DNA of 64,000 nucleotides from Sweltsa coloradensis. Lineage: Eukaryota; Arthropoda; Insecta; Plecoptera; Chloroperlidae. The notes beneath the pieces are model-generated. The model worked only from the letters and a program-made list of their open reading frames with translations, did no database searches and was not told the DNA's origin. The stretch covers positions 1 to 64,000 of the forward strand of contig JAMZAV010001294.1 in NCBI GenBank assembly GCA_024449915.1, in the 5' to 3' direction. The stretch's first letter is position 1, and the number at the start of each line of letters is the position of its first letter. The position numbers and the translations under genes are program-made. Shown here piece by piece: positions 44,402-54,882 of the stretch.

Positions 44402-44409
44402 TATTTATA
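44402..44409 (-). promoter_or_regulatory. TATA box of the ML-like gene
   Basis: TATAAATA on the minus strand. Transcription would start about 30 bp downstream, near 44375-44380, leaving a ~50-nt leader before the ATG at 44328. Confidence 0.7.
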
Positions 44410-45619
44410 CTCACCGATCACCTTGGACTGAGATCGGACTACACACGCTACTCTTTCGAATATCCAGTCATAGAAATCAATACCACAACTTCAATTTGTA
44501 ATCAATAACAACGGATATGAATCCATAGATCATTGACTTCATTAACATATTTTGCATTTTTATGTGCAATAATATCAATATCGAAACAGTCGTTTGATCG
44601 TGTTTGTATAAATAATATTCTTAATGAGATAGCTACCAATAAAATGTGATTTCCTGTGGAATTTTATGGAGAATTAATTAAAAACGGATATTAATCCATT
44701 GTTTATCAGATCTCATTAACTACATTTACTTTTATATAATGGAATAATAATATATGAAGTAGAAGCAATCGTTGGAACAAGTATCCCGTAAAAATATTAT
44801 GAATGATAAAAAAATTACTTCCTGTGTAATTTTATAGAGATAAAAAGTTGTTTTATGTAAATCTATGTCTAATAGGTTTCTCGTGATACGCGAGAACCGA
44901 GTTCGGTGCATTGAAAGCGAAAACCACCATCAGAATAGCATTACTCAATTCTGAAAATGCTTACATCTTTTAAACGATAAGTATTTAAGAAATATATTTC
45001 ACATTATGTCATTCGCATTATTTTCTTGACCTATTTCAAATAGTCGCATATGAAAACGTTGAATATGTTTTAAAAATTCAAGTGTAACAAAATGATGTTT
45101 AAAGGAGTCGCTGAGGCTGGCGCGAAGACGAGTTTAGTCGCTCAGCTTTCTGTTTTTTTTCTTTTTCGGGAAAAAAAGTTTTAAACACCGTTATCAAATT
45201 TCACACTTACGTTAATAAAGAATAAATCTATGCTATCTAGTACGCGTATTCCTAAATTAATTCATTTATTTTGAATTAAAAATAAGTGAAATCACCGAAA
45301 TGTACTCCATTTTGGTCAACCTAGGGAATTTATTCTAAGTGTACAGATTTTTTTAACCCAAATTTGCATACTGGATATCAACGTTTAAATCAATGTGAAC
45401 GAGCAGGCTAATTTGGTTTTATGAGATAAACGGTTTGGTGGGAAATTGACAGAATTGGAATCAATGTTTTAGATTTTCCCATTTAATCACGTTTTGGACT
45501 TAGTCTTGCAAATCAATTGCGGATATCAATATAAAAGTACTTTATTTAACATCCATGCAAAATTTGGTAATGATATTACCAACCGTTCAGCAGAAATCAT
45601 CCACACCTAAGTGCGCGCA
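44410..45619. other. Upstream flank, no further gene seen
   Basis: AT-rich unique sequence. A GC patch at 45105-45155 (GGCTGGCGCGAAGACGAG) has no exon features. Confidence 0.4.
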
Positions 45620-45845
45620 TTCATTAAATACATTTAATATCATTTGTATTTGTTAGCAAAATTGTTGTGTTTACATGCATTGTTGTTGTAATGCTACTAT
45701 TTCAAATATGTACTTAAATGTAGTTTATTGTAGTTTCTGCATCTTTGTAATTAGATTTATTTAGTTGTCCTCGTTTGTAAATCAGTTTTTATAACTGAAT
45801 AGGATAGACGTTAAATAAATAATAAATAAAAATATAAGTTGGGCC
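45620..45845 (+). mobile_element. LINE-like 3' end, family E copy 3
   Basis: AATTGTTGTGTTTACATGCA, GTTTCTGCATCTTTGTAATT, GTTGTCCTCGTTTGTAAATC, GAATAGGATAGACGTTAAAT and an AAATAAATAA tail, as in copies 1 and 2. Confidence 0.65.
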
Positions 45846-46348
45846 AAGCTCAGCGTCCCCTCTTAAAATTCTTCATCTGCGCCCTGCGTCAATCCTTCTC
45901 GTTTGGCAGTTAAATTGTCGAAACAAAATACATGTCAGATAGCAGAGCTCGCAATTCACTTGGAGTCCTACGTGGAGAACAGCTACGCATATTGCATTTT
46001 AAACGCCCCTAAAAGTATTTCCTACCATGACTATACGACTATATTAATAGAAATATAAAGTAAAGGCTGCTCTAAAAAAAAGACTAGAAACCTAATATAT
46101 CTAAGTTCATCCCACTTATCTATTTAATAAACTAATTTTACTTAATAAATTCAAAGAAGCCATACAACAAGAACTCGATAAAAATCATAATAAAGTTCTG
46201 TGTTTCAACAACGTTTATTTATATTCTGTTGTGAGTTTCATATTAACCTTGTAAAACAAGTAACGGTAAATAACTTAATTGTGACTGATATAATGTATTT
46301 TCTTTAATACTTTTCGATCAAAAGATTATTACAATTTAAAAAAAACCT
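45846..46348. other. Spacer, no gene seen
   Basis: No feature supported. Confidence 0.35.
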
Positions 46349-46951
46349 TAAGGCTATTCGACCGCGTTTTTCTATATTCCCAAAATATGCTACCAAGACA
46401 AAATATAACGAATAGCTTTTTTTCATATTTTTCTGATCGGGTACACGGCAAATAAGCAAATAACGCCTCTTAAAAATAATTTCAAACTTCAATTCGCCCA
46501 AGCACACCATTCAACGTAGGTAGTTGTGTTTTTGTGACATTAATTTTCAACTGGTTTTCTAGAGGCTGACTGAGAGAAAAAGATTTTTTAACAATTGTTT
46601 TTCCTGCGAATTTTCTCGTTTGGCGGTACAAATCGTTACAAAATACCGCCAAACGAAAAAAATCGCAGGAAAGTCAATTATAAAATTAATATTTTTCTCT
46701 CAGTCAGCCTCTAGAAAACCAGTTGAAAATTAATGCCACAAAAACGCAACTACCTACGTTGAATAGTGTGCTTGGGCCAATTTAAGTTTGAAATTATTCC
46801 ATAGAGGCGATATTTGCCTTGTGCCCGATCAGAAAAATTTGAAAAAAATAGTTTTGATTTTCTAATTGTGCCAGGTTTTAAAGCCATTCGTTAGATTTTG
46901 ACTTGGTATCATATTTGGGAAAATAGTTAAACGCGGTCAAATCGCCCCTTT
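46349..46951. mobile_element. ~600-bp foldback element, arms ~300 bp
   Basis: Left and right halves are inverted copies: GCCCAAGCACACCATTCAAC / GTGTGCTTGGGCC, AACTGGTTTTCTAGAGGCTG / CAGCCTCTAGAAAACCAGTT, and a central GTTTGGCGGTA ... TACCGCCAAAC stem (46619-46657). Outer arms are more diverged than inner ones. No coding sequence; the target duplication is unclear. Confidence 0.8.
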
Positions 46952-47690
46952 CAATCCCCATTACTCCAAATGGAACCTTGAACTTAATCCGAAATTCGAA
47001 ATTCTAATCGAAATTTAAATTGTTTTTTTCCCGGAAATGTAATAAATCTATAATATTGCTATTTTTTAGTTACAAAAAATGCAATATATATGCAAAAATT
47101 TCAAAATAATCGAGTTTAAGGAATGCGTTTCAAATTTGAATTATGAGTTTAAATGATGCATTAATTCAAAATCCAAAATTTCCCAAATTTCTTAAAAAAC
47201 ATGAATAATAATTTTTGAAAAACACTAAAAAAAACTTAGAAAAAACTTGGAAATTTGAATAAACTGCCTAAAATGACTTAATTTTGAAACTTGAAACTTG
47301 GTCTGGAAACGGTTAACGCTATCTTTGAATGTACTTCCAGTGCACTGAAGTCGCATCTCGCGCTTCACCTGTGCAAGCCTACGAACTATTCACCAACAGT
47401 AACAAGTATAAAACTGATCTTTATTGCTTGTGTTTTGTTTCCAACAAATCATTGTGCAAGCTCCAGCTCATACAAAATAGATCATTCATTTCCGATTGAG
47501 TATAGGCCTATAAGGAATTTGTTCATTCATAATGATGACGACATCGCAACGATTAATAAATACTTTGCACCCACATGTGAAATGATCGCATGCGCACGGA
47601 GAGCTCAATGGAGATATGCAATAATATATCGTCCATTGTTATGATATGGTCACGCAATCAACAACTACGAAAGGCAAGGGGTTCTTACAG
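46952..47690. other. Spacer, no gene supported
   Basis: AT-rich left part. A 117-codon frame at 47291-47644 starts in low-complexity sequence and has no known domain; I leave it uncalled. Confidence 0.35.
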
Positions 47691-48116
47691 CCCATAGATA
47701 TTGAACTATAATTGGCTAGATCAGCAGTCATTGGTCCACTTCCGTGACAATTTGAAGCCATCTTGAATATGGAAGTTTGCATGTTAATCAAATGGGAGCG
47801 ATTTGTGGCCCAAATAGTTCTCAAGATTGCCGCCAGGTTGACAGGTAAGCATACTAGCCTTTAACATCAAATGATTACTAAATTCCCTTTTGCAATAACT
47901 TCTTATTGTTTATGTTTGTTCAATATCATGCTGCACAAGCTAAAACCATATCAAACAATCCAGTAAAACACTTAAATGCATTAAAAAAGCATAAATTAAA
48001 ACGCTAAATCGCCATTTTGTTTATGGCAGATTGAGTCTTCAATTTGCTACGCTCGCGCCTGTGCGGAGGTATTGGAGACTGCGTATCTAGCCTACAATAG
48101 GTGTTTAATATCAATG
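47691..48116 (-). repeat. ~420-bp dispersed repeat, copy 2
   Basis: Reverse complement of 5180-5602 with scattered differences and small indels, including the GC patch CTACGCTCGCGCCTGTGCGG. Confidence 0.65.
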
Positions 48117-48254
48117 TTACAGCCCCCTCCAAATTTGGTCAGAGGAGAGAGGGAGACACAATTTTTATTTGACCTGGAATATTTATTTAGATATTATATT
48201 GTACGTCCAAATACAATTTCATAATATGTTTTCTTCAGGTGCCAATAAGCTTTA

Positions 48255-48334
48255 TCGGTCCACTGGGTAAAGAGTAAAGCATCGCTATGTAAAGGCGGTA
48301 GGCCCGCGTTCGATCCCCGGTCGGGACACATATT
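48255..48334 (+). tRNA. Degenerate tRNA-like sequence
   Basis: The T arm GCGTTCGATCCCCGG and a 3' GTCGGGACA are clear; the 5' half (GGTAAAGAGTAAAGC) is weak. Likely a tRNA-derived repeat head. Confidence 0.35.
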
Positions 48335-48454
48335 TTCGACTTTTGCTCTTACTTCATAATTATATATATTGTTGCGCTTCATAGGTGTTTCATCTTGTTC
48401 TTGGGATACATAATTAGCTTTTAGCTTGGAGATTTGAAGAAATAACATGTCAAA

Positions 48455-48580
48455 TGAGTTAGCCATGTGTTGAGTACCCAGTAACATTTCCTTTCTTCCC
48501 TCTATCTTAGGCCTCCCTAGCCTATCATGGCTAGAGTGGCACATTATGGCATTACCGTTGACGCGCCCTTGTACCATCTA
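48455..48580 (-). mobile_element. Family C fragment C8
   Basis: Carries GCCATGTGTTGAGTACCCAG, TTTCCTTTCTTCCCTCTATC and CTAGAGTGGCACATTATGG, as in C1 and C5. Both ends are lost. Confidence 0.65.
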
Positions 48581-48615
48581 AACTCAAAAACCTATTATTT
48601 ATACCTATATAATTA

Positions 48616-49490
48616 CTAGAAAGCTTCGCAAACGCATTTTCAGGCGCGTTGTTGGATGAGCGTAATTGGTGCATTGAGCTGCCATGTGTTATATATACAA
48701 ATTGTCTGTTGTTCTGTGAAAAAATCATTACTAAGTTAAGAAATTAATCGAATTAAGTCGAAGAAATTTAAAAAAAAACGAAAAAAAATCTTAAAATTGC
48801 GATTTTTATGAGAGATGAATTTTCGATGGCGCTCAAATTTCACACGAATATATTAACCCATAAATATAAGGTTCTGTGAAAAAATCATTACAATCGAATG
48901 AAGCATGTAGGTGTTATAAGTCCAAGACATTTTTTTTTAAATAAAAAAATCGTAAATTTGCTATTTTCATGAGAAATAATTTTTCGAATGCGCTCAAATT
49001 TCACATGAATAAATTAATTCGTTAAATTAAGTTTCTGTGGAAAGATCATTACAATCGAATAAAGCATGTAGGTGTTAAGTTAAAGAAATTGTTTTTATAT
49101 CCAAAACATCGTAAAATTGCGATTTTCGTGAGAAAAAATGTTCAATTGCGCTTAAATTTCACACAAATATATTAATTCATAAAATTAAGGTTCTTTGAAA
49201 AAATCATTATAATCTGATAAAGCATAGATATTATAAGTCGAAGAATTCATTTAAAAAACGAAAAAAATCGTCAAATTGCGATTTTCATGAGAAATAATTT
49301 TTCGGTTGCGCTCAAAAACGTGTTAGTTCTAAGTTTAGAGATTTAGAAGGTCTCCATAAAATTTCATCGAAATTAGAATATCGGTTTAGCCGAGATCGTG
49401 TTAACAGACACACAAAAATACAACAAAAAAAGATTTTTTTCTCCAGTGTAATAGAATGGAATCTTCGCTTCGCTCGCATCGCTCATCCAA
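48616..49490 (-). mobile_element. Family B element B3 with four core blocks
   Basis: CTAG variant end at 48616, GCGTTGTTGGATGAGCGTAA at 48647 and the terminal CGCTCATCCAA at 49490. The ~150-bp block with TTGCGATTTTCATGAGAAAT and GCGCTCAAATTTCACACG occurs about four times, so the length is 875 bp. Confidence 0.85.
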
Positions 49491-49500
49491 TTATAAAACT

Positions 49501-49575
49501 TTAATGCGAATGTTCCCTGGTAATCAACGCATGACTCGCTCACTCGTCTAACAACGACTTTGCGTTTTCCTAGTC
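49501..49575 (+). mobile_element. Family C 3'-end fragment C3
   Basis: CACTCGTCTAACAACGACTT then GCGTTTTCCTAG at 49575, directly beside B3. Confidence 0.7.
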
Positions 49576-49576
49576 T

Positions 49577-49650
49577 TGTTGGCTAAGGTGCAATACTTGA
49601 AATGTGGAAGGCCTGGGTTTTATCCCCTTGTTGGGAAAGATATTTAAGTT
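49577..49650 (+). tRNA. Degenerate tRNA-like sequence
   Basis: TTGTTGGCTAAGGTG resembles a D arm and CCTGGGTTTTATCCCC a T arm. The spacing is roughly that of a tRNA; the anticodon arm is not credible. Confidence 0.3.
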
Positions 49651-49754
49651 TCTGGAATTTATTTAAAATAGTTAAAACATGTTTTGAAATACATACAATT
49701 TATTTTAAAATAGTAAGAACTTGTTTTGAAATGCTATAGCCATAGTACGGATAC

Positions 49755-50005
49755 GTGTAAGATTGCAAGGTTTACTCAATCTCCCAGCGGAATTTTGGGG
49801 GTACCTTGAACGTGCAAGATTCGATACACCTTGGGCACTGCATTTCACAGCCAGACAAATAACAAACAAAAAGTATTTTTTTCAAAAACATACAATTGTC
49901 GTTAAAATAATTCCTACACATTTTTGCCTATTTTTGAATTTATTATTTCTTTTAGGTATAAATCGTAATGGATGAAGCTGATTTTGTTAGCAGTTCTCAA
50001 TTCAA
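49755..50005 (-). mobile_element. Family C internal fragment
   Basis: GATTGCAAGGTTTACTCAAT, CATTTTTGCCTATTTTTGAA and GCTGATTTTGTTAGCAGTTC match C1 and C2 internal sequence. Confidence 0.55.
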
Positions 50006-50813
50006 GAGAAGTTTCGTTTCTTGGCCGCCATCTTGGGAACATTTTTGAGTGGGCTAATGTCCTTAAATCACTTTTAGTTTATGCCGAGTCAACATGTATG
50101 CTTTTATAAATAAAGCTAAGTTTTCATTGGCTATCTCCGACTATGCCGCAGGTCTATAAGTAACAGACGGCCATGTTAGATTTTGATAACTTTTGTGTAC
50201 TTTTTTCTCTTTTATATTCATTAGTAAAATTATACATAGTTTAGGCCTAAGGGGTGGTTGTGTTCTTATTGTATCTTATTCTTATGAGAAATAAGGATCT
50301 AGTCACCTGTCGGAGGGTAAAAGCAGAACAAGATTGTTTTATTTCCCTTCGTGTAATCCGAAAAGTAGGAAATCACTAGATTCTAGACGCACCCAAACCT
50401 TTTTAAAACCCAACCTGACGTTGTTTGAAACCACCAGCAAACATCACGGAAACAAGACAGGGGGAAATGTTCCGTCAAGTCTAGACAGAAATATTGACAG
50501 TTTGGGATGGAGCAGACTATTTAGATGCCGGATATTGAAGCTGGCTGCAATGTTACGCAACACAGCTCTGGCAATGACAACCGGTATGAGTCGGGGGTTG
50601 AAGTCTTCTCATTTCCTGTGACAAACTAAGTGTACGCCTGCGACGAACATAACCTCCTCAAACGTCATATCCTTGTTATATTCCGAGGAACGAAGTTTAA
50701 CTTCACCCACACCATCTTACTCATAATCAATAACAATAGTGATTATGCAATACGCTTTACATATTACGATTTAATAAAACCTCTAAGTAACTTACTTCAA
50801 AAGTCGTCAACAC
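50006..50813. other. Spacer, no gene supported
   Basis: Two plus-strand frames (50334-50621, 50630-50944) have no known domain, and the second crosses the hairpin below. Not called. Confidence 0.35.
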
Positions 50814-50911
50814 TTTCCTCAAGCCCATTGCTGGCCCGACTTACGTGTCCTTCAGCGTCTGGCGGAGAGGGTGGCAAATCGTCAGTCGGGCACGGAATGT
50901 GCTTGAGGAAA
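50814..50911. repeat. 98-nt hairpin, ~29-bp arms
   Basis: TTTCCTCAAGCCCATTGCTG ... GCACGGAATGTGCTTGAGGA: arms pair with a few mismatches and enclose a ~40-nt loop. Size and mismatch pattern resemble a miRNA precursor or a small MITE. Confidence 0.6.
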
Positions 50912-51072
50912 GATTTGGAGACTCTGAAATATTGCAATTTATAAGCTTACTTACCTAGGTTTAAGTTTAGTGTGTGTGTGAATTTATTATTATAACTGTC
51001 ATATTCGAGCTATTGCTTGCTGTGTTGTGTGTATTTTAGTATTTTGAATTATTTCTTAATTTTTATTCTTAT

Positions 51073-51247
51073 TGAATTGGATTGGATTGGATTGGATTGG
51101 ATTGGATTGGATTGGATTGGATTGGATTGGATTGGATTGGATTGGATTGGATTGGATTGGATTGGATTGGATTGGATTGGATTGGATTGGATTGTATTGT
51201 ATTGTATTGTATGGTAAAGTATTGTATTGTATTGTATTGTATTGTAT
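51073..51247. repeat. (ATTGG)n then (ATTGT)n microsatellite
   Basis: About 24 ATTGG units to 51194, then ATTGT units to 51247 with one break (ATGGTAAAGT). Frames through it on both strands are artefacts. Confidence 0.95.
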
Positions 51248-51621
51248 TCTCGTAATGTTGACCGGTCTCTCACACACATGCTCGGGGCATAGTACATGTC
51301 ATTTGAATTCTTTGCCAGAACTAGGTATAGAGAAAGATAGTCAAATTTGAGAAGAACATCGACCACCACTGACAAACGACCTGTTGGCTACCGGTTGGCT
51401 ATCAAATATTTTTATTAGGACGTAGTACCTGTCTACATCGAGATGTGATTTTCCCCCGGGAGATTTTAATGTGAAATTGATTTATAACCCTTCGTCTAGC
51501 GAGGGGGCTGGTTGCTAAGTTACCAATGTCTACAGAGAGAGAGCGAGGCAGACAGAGCGGGCCCGGTCACATACAATCATACAGGTCGATAATAATTGCG
51601 TTCCAGTTGATATTCAAATTA
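51248..51621. other. Spacer, no gene seen
   Basis: A short (GAGA)n and GC-rich patch near 51535-51575. Nothing else. Confidence 0.35.
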
Positions 51622-51890
51622 CTAGGAAAACGACAAAGTCGTTGTTAGACGAGTGAGCAAGCCATGTGTTGAGTTTCCGGGAACATCCCCTTTCCTTCTC
51701 TTTACCAGCATAGGTATCTCCTCCCCAGTATATTAGGCTAGAGCGGCGCATTGCAAACGAGATGTGACCTTAAAAACTATCAACATCAGGGGGATTAAGG
51801 TACCTGACAACACATGCCAAATTTGGTTGGTGTTCGAACATTCCTCCTTGGTTAAAAAATGACTTGAAACTTGCTCAAAATCACTTTAAG
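51622..51890 (-). mobile_element. Family C element C4, fragment
   Basis: CTAGGAAAACGACAAAGTCG, TTGTTAGACGAGTGAGCAAG and GCCATGTGTTGAGTTTCCGG define the CTAG end. Downstream, ACCTGACAACACATGCCAAA recurs at 27160. The far end is missing. Confidence 0.7.
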
Positions 51891-51964
51891 GATGTTAGCT
51901 ACTACTACGGGCTACTGGCTACTGGCTACTGGCTACTACTTACTAAATCGTCAGTTACAATTGG

Positions 51965-52186
51965 CCAGCGATTATGGCCAATCGGGAATACAACGTTCAT
52001 ATTTTACATGGACACTAAGGTAATAGTGATGTAGTTCCTTTTGAAAGAAAAAGTCGAAAAGTTTGCTGGAAGGCTTCCAAATAAAAGTTTTGATAAAAGC
52101 CTTTTACAAGCATATAATCAACAAGTAACTATAGTTACTTGACAATGATCACCTACAATGTGTACAAAAAACAAGTCTTTGGACCA
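51965..52186 (+). mobile_element. Family A-like fragment A13
   Basis: TACAACGTTCATATTTTACA, TTGAAAGAAAAAGTCGAAAA, TTACAAGCATATAATCAACA and GACAATGATCACCTACAATG match the right half of the family; the end is lost. Confidence 0.6.
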
Positions 52187-52311
52187 CTAGATATTTAGAT
52201 TCTATTGTTAATTGGCAATAATTGGTAATACCATAGCAATTAAATCGACTTTGATAAAATTATTATATTTTAACAAGTAATTTTGCAATGGAATGTGAAT
52301 GAATGAGATCC

Positions 52312-52683
52312 CACACATAACAAAAAACTTGTAAAAATACAGCCAAACCTTACACAATCAAAAGCAATGAGAGCTAAAAGTAATGCCAAGCTTATGTACC
52401 CTCCTACAATTTAGCAATCTTAAAACATAACTTCACTTTGCCCTGTGAATGCATCCAAAGCTTGTCAAAATAAATTTGCACAAACTTTTACATTTAAAAC
52501 AATAGTTACAAATAAAATTTTGCCACGCTTTGCAACATGCAGTCACAGGGCAAAGTGAATTTATGTACGTATTAAGATTGCAAAAATGTAGGAGGGTACA
52601 TAAGCTTGGCATTTCCTTTAAATCTAATTGCTTTTGATAGTGTAAGGTTTGGCCGTATTTTATAAGTTTTTTGTTATGTATGG
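52312..52683. repeat. ~370-bp palindrome, arms ~150 bp
   Basis: ACATAACAAAAAACTTGTAA, GCCAAACCTTACAC, GCTTATGTACCCTCCTACA and TTCACTTTGCCCTGTGA each recur inverted in the right half, with an ~80-bp AT-rich loop. It abuts the start of repeat D1. Confidence 0.75.
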
Positions 52684-52875
52684 AATTAGGTCTAGTAAAG
52701 TGGGAATGGGAATTATTAACTGGAAAATCGAATCAAATATACGAAAGTAGATGCCGTGATAAATGTCGAAGATATCTTAGTGTGAGGATACGTAAATCTG
52801 TGTGAGCTTTGCAAGATTCTTCCATGAGCTTTGCAAGCGTCTTTAATAATTCAGAAAATCCTTGGAAAACCACAA

Positions 52876-53222
52876 TTAGACGAGGGAGTGGAGCGACTGA
52901 GGATACAATTCAAGTAAATCGGCACTTCCTCGATTCTGTGTGTGTGTGTGGGGGGGGGGGGGGTACGTCGTAAATCAGCCGAATCGCTGAACAGATTGCG
53001 CAGAAATTTTAAACAGACATCCGATACGAGTTTACTGAGATATGATAACAAAATTATTAAGTTTAGTTGGTATAAGGGCGCGTCAATTGTACGGGCATAA
53101 TATGCCAATCCAGCATATGATAGTCTAGGGAGGCCTTAGGTATGGGGAAGAAAGGGAATGTTACCGGGTGCTCAACACATGGCTCACTCACTCGTCTAAT
53201 AACGACTTTGGCGTTTTCCTAG
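52876..53222 (+). mobile_element. Family C element C5, complete and short, inserted in D1
   Basis: TTAGACGAG at 52876 and its inverse CTCGTCTAA at 53191-53199 form the asymmetric inverted repeat. A 23-bp extension follows with an AACG...CGTT hairpin and CCTAG. A central (GT)n(G)n tract fills the variable region. The D2 locus lacks it and shows the unoccupied site. Confidence 0.85.
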
Positions 53223-53439
53223 TTTCCGTCAATAATATGGTACAGTTATAATTCGTTCGATTGCCGTGAGTGTCCGAGATGAGCGCAGATGAGCGCAGGC
53301 CCTGTTTGCTTGACGACGAGATATTATCCCTTAGCAACGTACGAGCAAGGCAGGCAGACGAGTGAACAGACGGCGTCGTGAGCGAGAAGTGAGGTTGACG
53401 CTGGAGCCACCTGCTGCTCCAACGCTCTCGACGGCCGAC

Positions 53440-53811
53440 ATGCCGAGGCACAGAAGCGGACGTATTCTTCGGGAAAGCACTTCATCTTTAAAAAACAGAA
53501 TGTTTGGAGTTAAATCCAAGAAACTGCGTTTTTTTGAGTGTCGTTTCGTTTACTATTTATTCGCTGCCAATATAATTAACAAAATTATTCATTATGTGAA
53601 GAGAATTATTGTTCATGTGAAGAAAACTTTTTCTAGAATAATTAAAGAAGTTCCAATTCCTTGGACTACTTTATTATATTACAGTCCTGGCGCCTTGATA
53701 TTCATTTTGTTGGCGATGTTTATTTACAGTACATATTTAGTGGTTGATATTATAAGTAATGGTATCGAAAGTAGCACTACGCTTACCTCTGTTAAATATC
53801 AAGAGCTGTAA
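53440..53811 (+). CDS. Small basic single-pass membrane protein, unknown family
   Basis: 123 codons from the ATG at 53440 (MPRHRSG) to the TAA at 53811. The frame is open back to 53362, but the ATG at 53440 is the one conserved in the D2 copy (MPKH). Residues 1-35 are basic (KSKKLRFFECRF), 37-70 form a likely amphipathic helix with spaced Lys/Arg (NIINKIIHYVKRIIVHVKK) and about 84-105 are a hydrophobic membrane segment (GALIFILLAMFIYSTYLVV). The tail is polar with Ser/Thr. It has one Cys and no signal peptide. I do not recognise the family. It may be a real intronless gene, the coding part of a repeat, or one exon. Conservation with D2 over codons argues that it was once under selection. Confidence 0.5.
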   Translation: MPRHRSGRILRESTSSLKNRMFGVKSKKLRFFECRFVYYLFAANIINKIIHYVKRIIVHVKKTFSRIIKEVPIPWTTLLYYSPGALIFILLAMFIYSTYLVVDIISNGIESSTTLTSVKYQEL

Positions 53812-54420
53812 GCATTCACATTTATATAAATAATGACAGGTTATTTTCAAGAAGAGACTTTTGAAAAAAACGGAAGTGATTTTTTAAAATATCAAGGATT
53901 GAGATAAAAGCAATCGTATTGCGTGTGAACATAACCTGATATAGTTTCCACCGTGAAACTTGCGAAATGAACAGTTTGATGTACTTTTTGTGTAAACCAT
54001 AGGCGAACAAGAGGAGGTGCAAGAATGAACGACCACTGACAGAATGGAACATGGTATAGTAGTTCAAAGAATGTTATTATGTGAAATTGATGTGTTGCAC
54101 TTTACTTTACTGCAGCATGCAATGCATATATTGTTTTTGGTAATGAAGGCAATGTTGTTATTCTTATATTTTGATAATGTTATTTTTTTAACAGGTTTTC
54201 ATTATTTTTTTTCATCACTATTACAACTTGAAATCTTATAACTCATTACACAATGCAGAATTGTTCTGTACATAATATTAGTTGCAATATAATGTGTTTT
54301 AGATGGAGGTGGAATATTATACATATATTTTTTTTATATAAAATATATTGAAGAATGTAATATTAATATCATATATTCATTAAATTTCAATTTTAATTAT
54401 ATTTATGATATTTATTATAT

Positions 54421-54748
54421 CTTATTATATAAGATGTTATGCGTTATGTTATGCGTATGCGTTTATATATCGTGTTTTGTTTTATTTTAATGACGATTAA
54501 TGCGAAATGGCAGCAATGCTGTTGACCTAATTAATCATGTTCAAATATCCAGTATAAATGGCCCTAATGTGAAGAGGACACAATGCCTTGACACAGAAAA
54601 CTCCGCCGAAAAATTGTGAAGGCTTTCTGAATGGGTCCTGAAACAGAAACGTATTTAACAGGATGAGTCTTGACACAGAATCGGCTTGACACTGAAAATA
54701 CCAAACTGCCGTGAGAGGGAATTGTTCCAACAGGGCTATAAGTGACCT
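54421..54748. other. Spacer, no gene seen
   Basis: AT-rich left half; right half has TTGACACAGAA words related to the next element. Confidence 0.4.
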
Positions 54749-54882
54749 TATTTCTGTGTCACGGCGCATACTGTATGAGCCGTAAGACAGAATTTCTGTG
54801 TCACGGCGCATACTGTATGAGCCGTAAGACAGAATTTCTGTGTCACGGCGCATACTGCATTGGTCATGACACAGAAATAAAG
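54749..54882. repeat. Small element: inverted TTATTTCTGTGTCA ends around a 42-bp tandem repeat
   Basis: The 42-bp unit TTTCTGTGTCACGGCGCATA... starts at 54751, 54793 and 54835. The whole is bounded by TTATTTCTGTGTCA and, at 54867-54880, its inverse TGACACAGAAATAA. Frames on both strands are repeat artefacts. Confidence 0.8.

Larger units (their letters stand above)
31901..44409 (-). other. Gene span: secreted ML-domain (GM2-activator-like) protein, 4 coding exons
   Basis: Exons 44328-44248, 38951-38736, 36249-36091 and 32053-31901 join in frame (81+216+159+153 nt) into 202 codons plus TAG. Every intron is phase 0 with GT...AG ends. Predicted order: signal peptide (1-20), then a beta-rich domain with four cysteines in the mature part (53, 123, 148, 191) and one N-glycosylation sequon (N154). 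The second half matches the ML family, whose members bind lipids in lysosomes or outside the cell: a Cys, then IPKGNY, then ..P..L...YGAYR, then a late Cys. The substrate is unknown. Intron 1 (5.3 kb) holds the Penelope-like element, the SINE and a tRNA-like foldback; intron 2 holds the CTT array; intron 3 holds B5, A14 and the hAT. The DUF1091 family has a similar pattern and is the main alternative. Confidence 0.8.
52684..54420 (+). repeat. Duplicated locus D, copy 1 (interrupted by C5)
   Basis: From GGAATTAGGTCTAGTAAAGT to about 54420 this matches 59826-61745 in order, including non-coding flanks on both sides of the ORF. The match breaks at C5 (52876-53222) here and at a ~620-bp insertion (59893-60518) there. 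It is either an old tandem segmental duplication or two copies of a larger mobile unit. Confidence 0.75.

Noticed and set aside
47291..47644. 117-codon frame as a gene
   Set aside because: No domain, no codon or splice evidence, borders a dispersed repeat.
51017..51375. Frames of WIGLD and SNPIQ repeats
   Set aside because: Read-through of (ATTGG)n.
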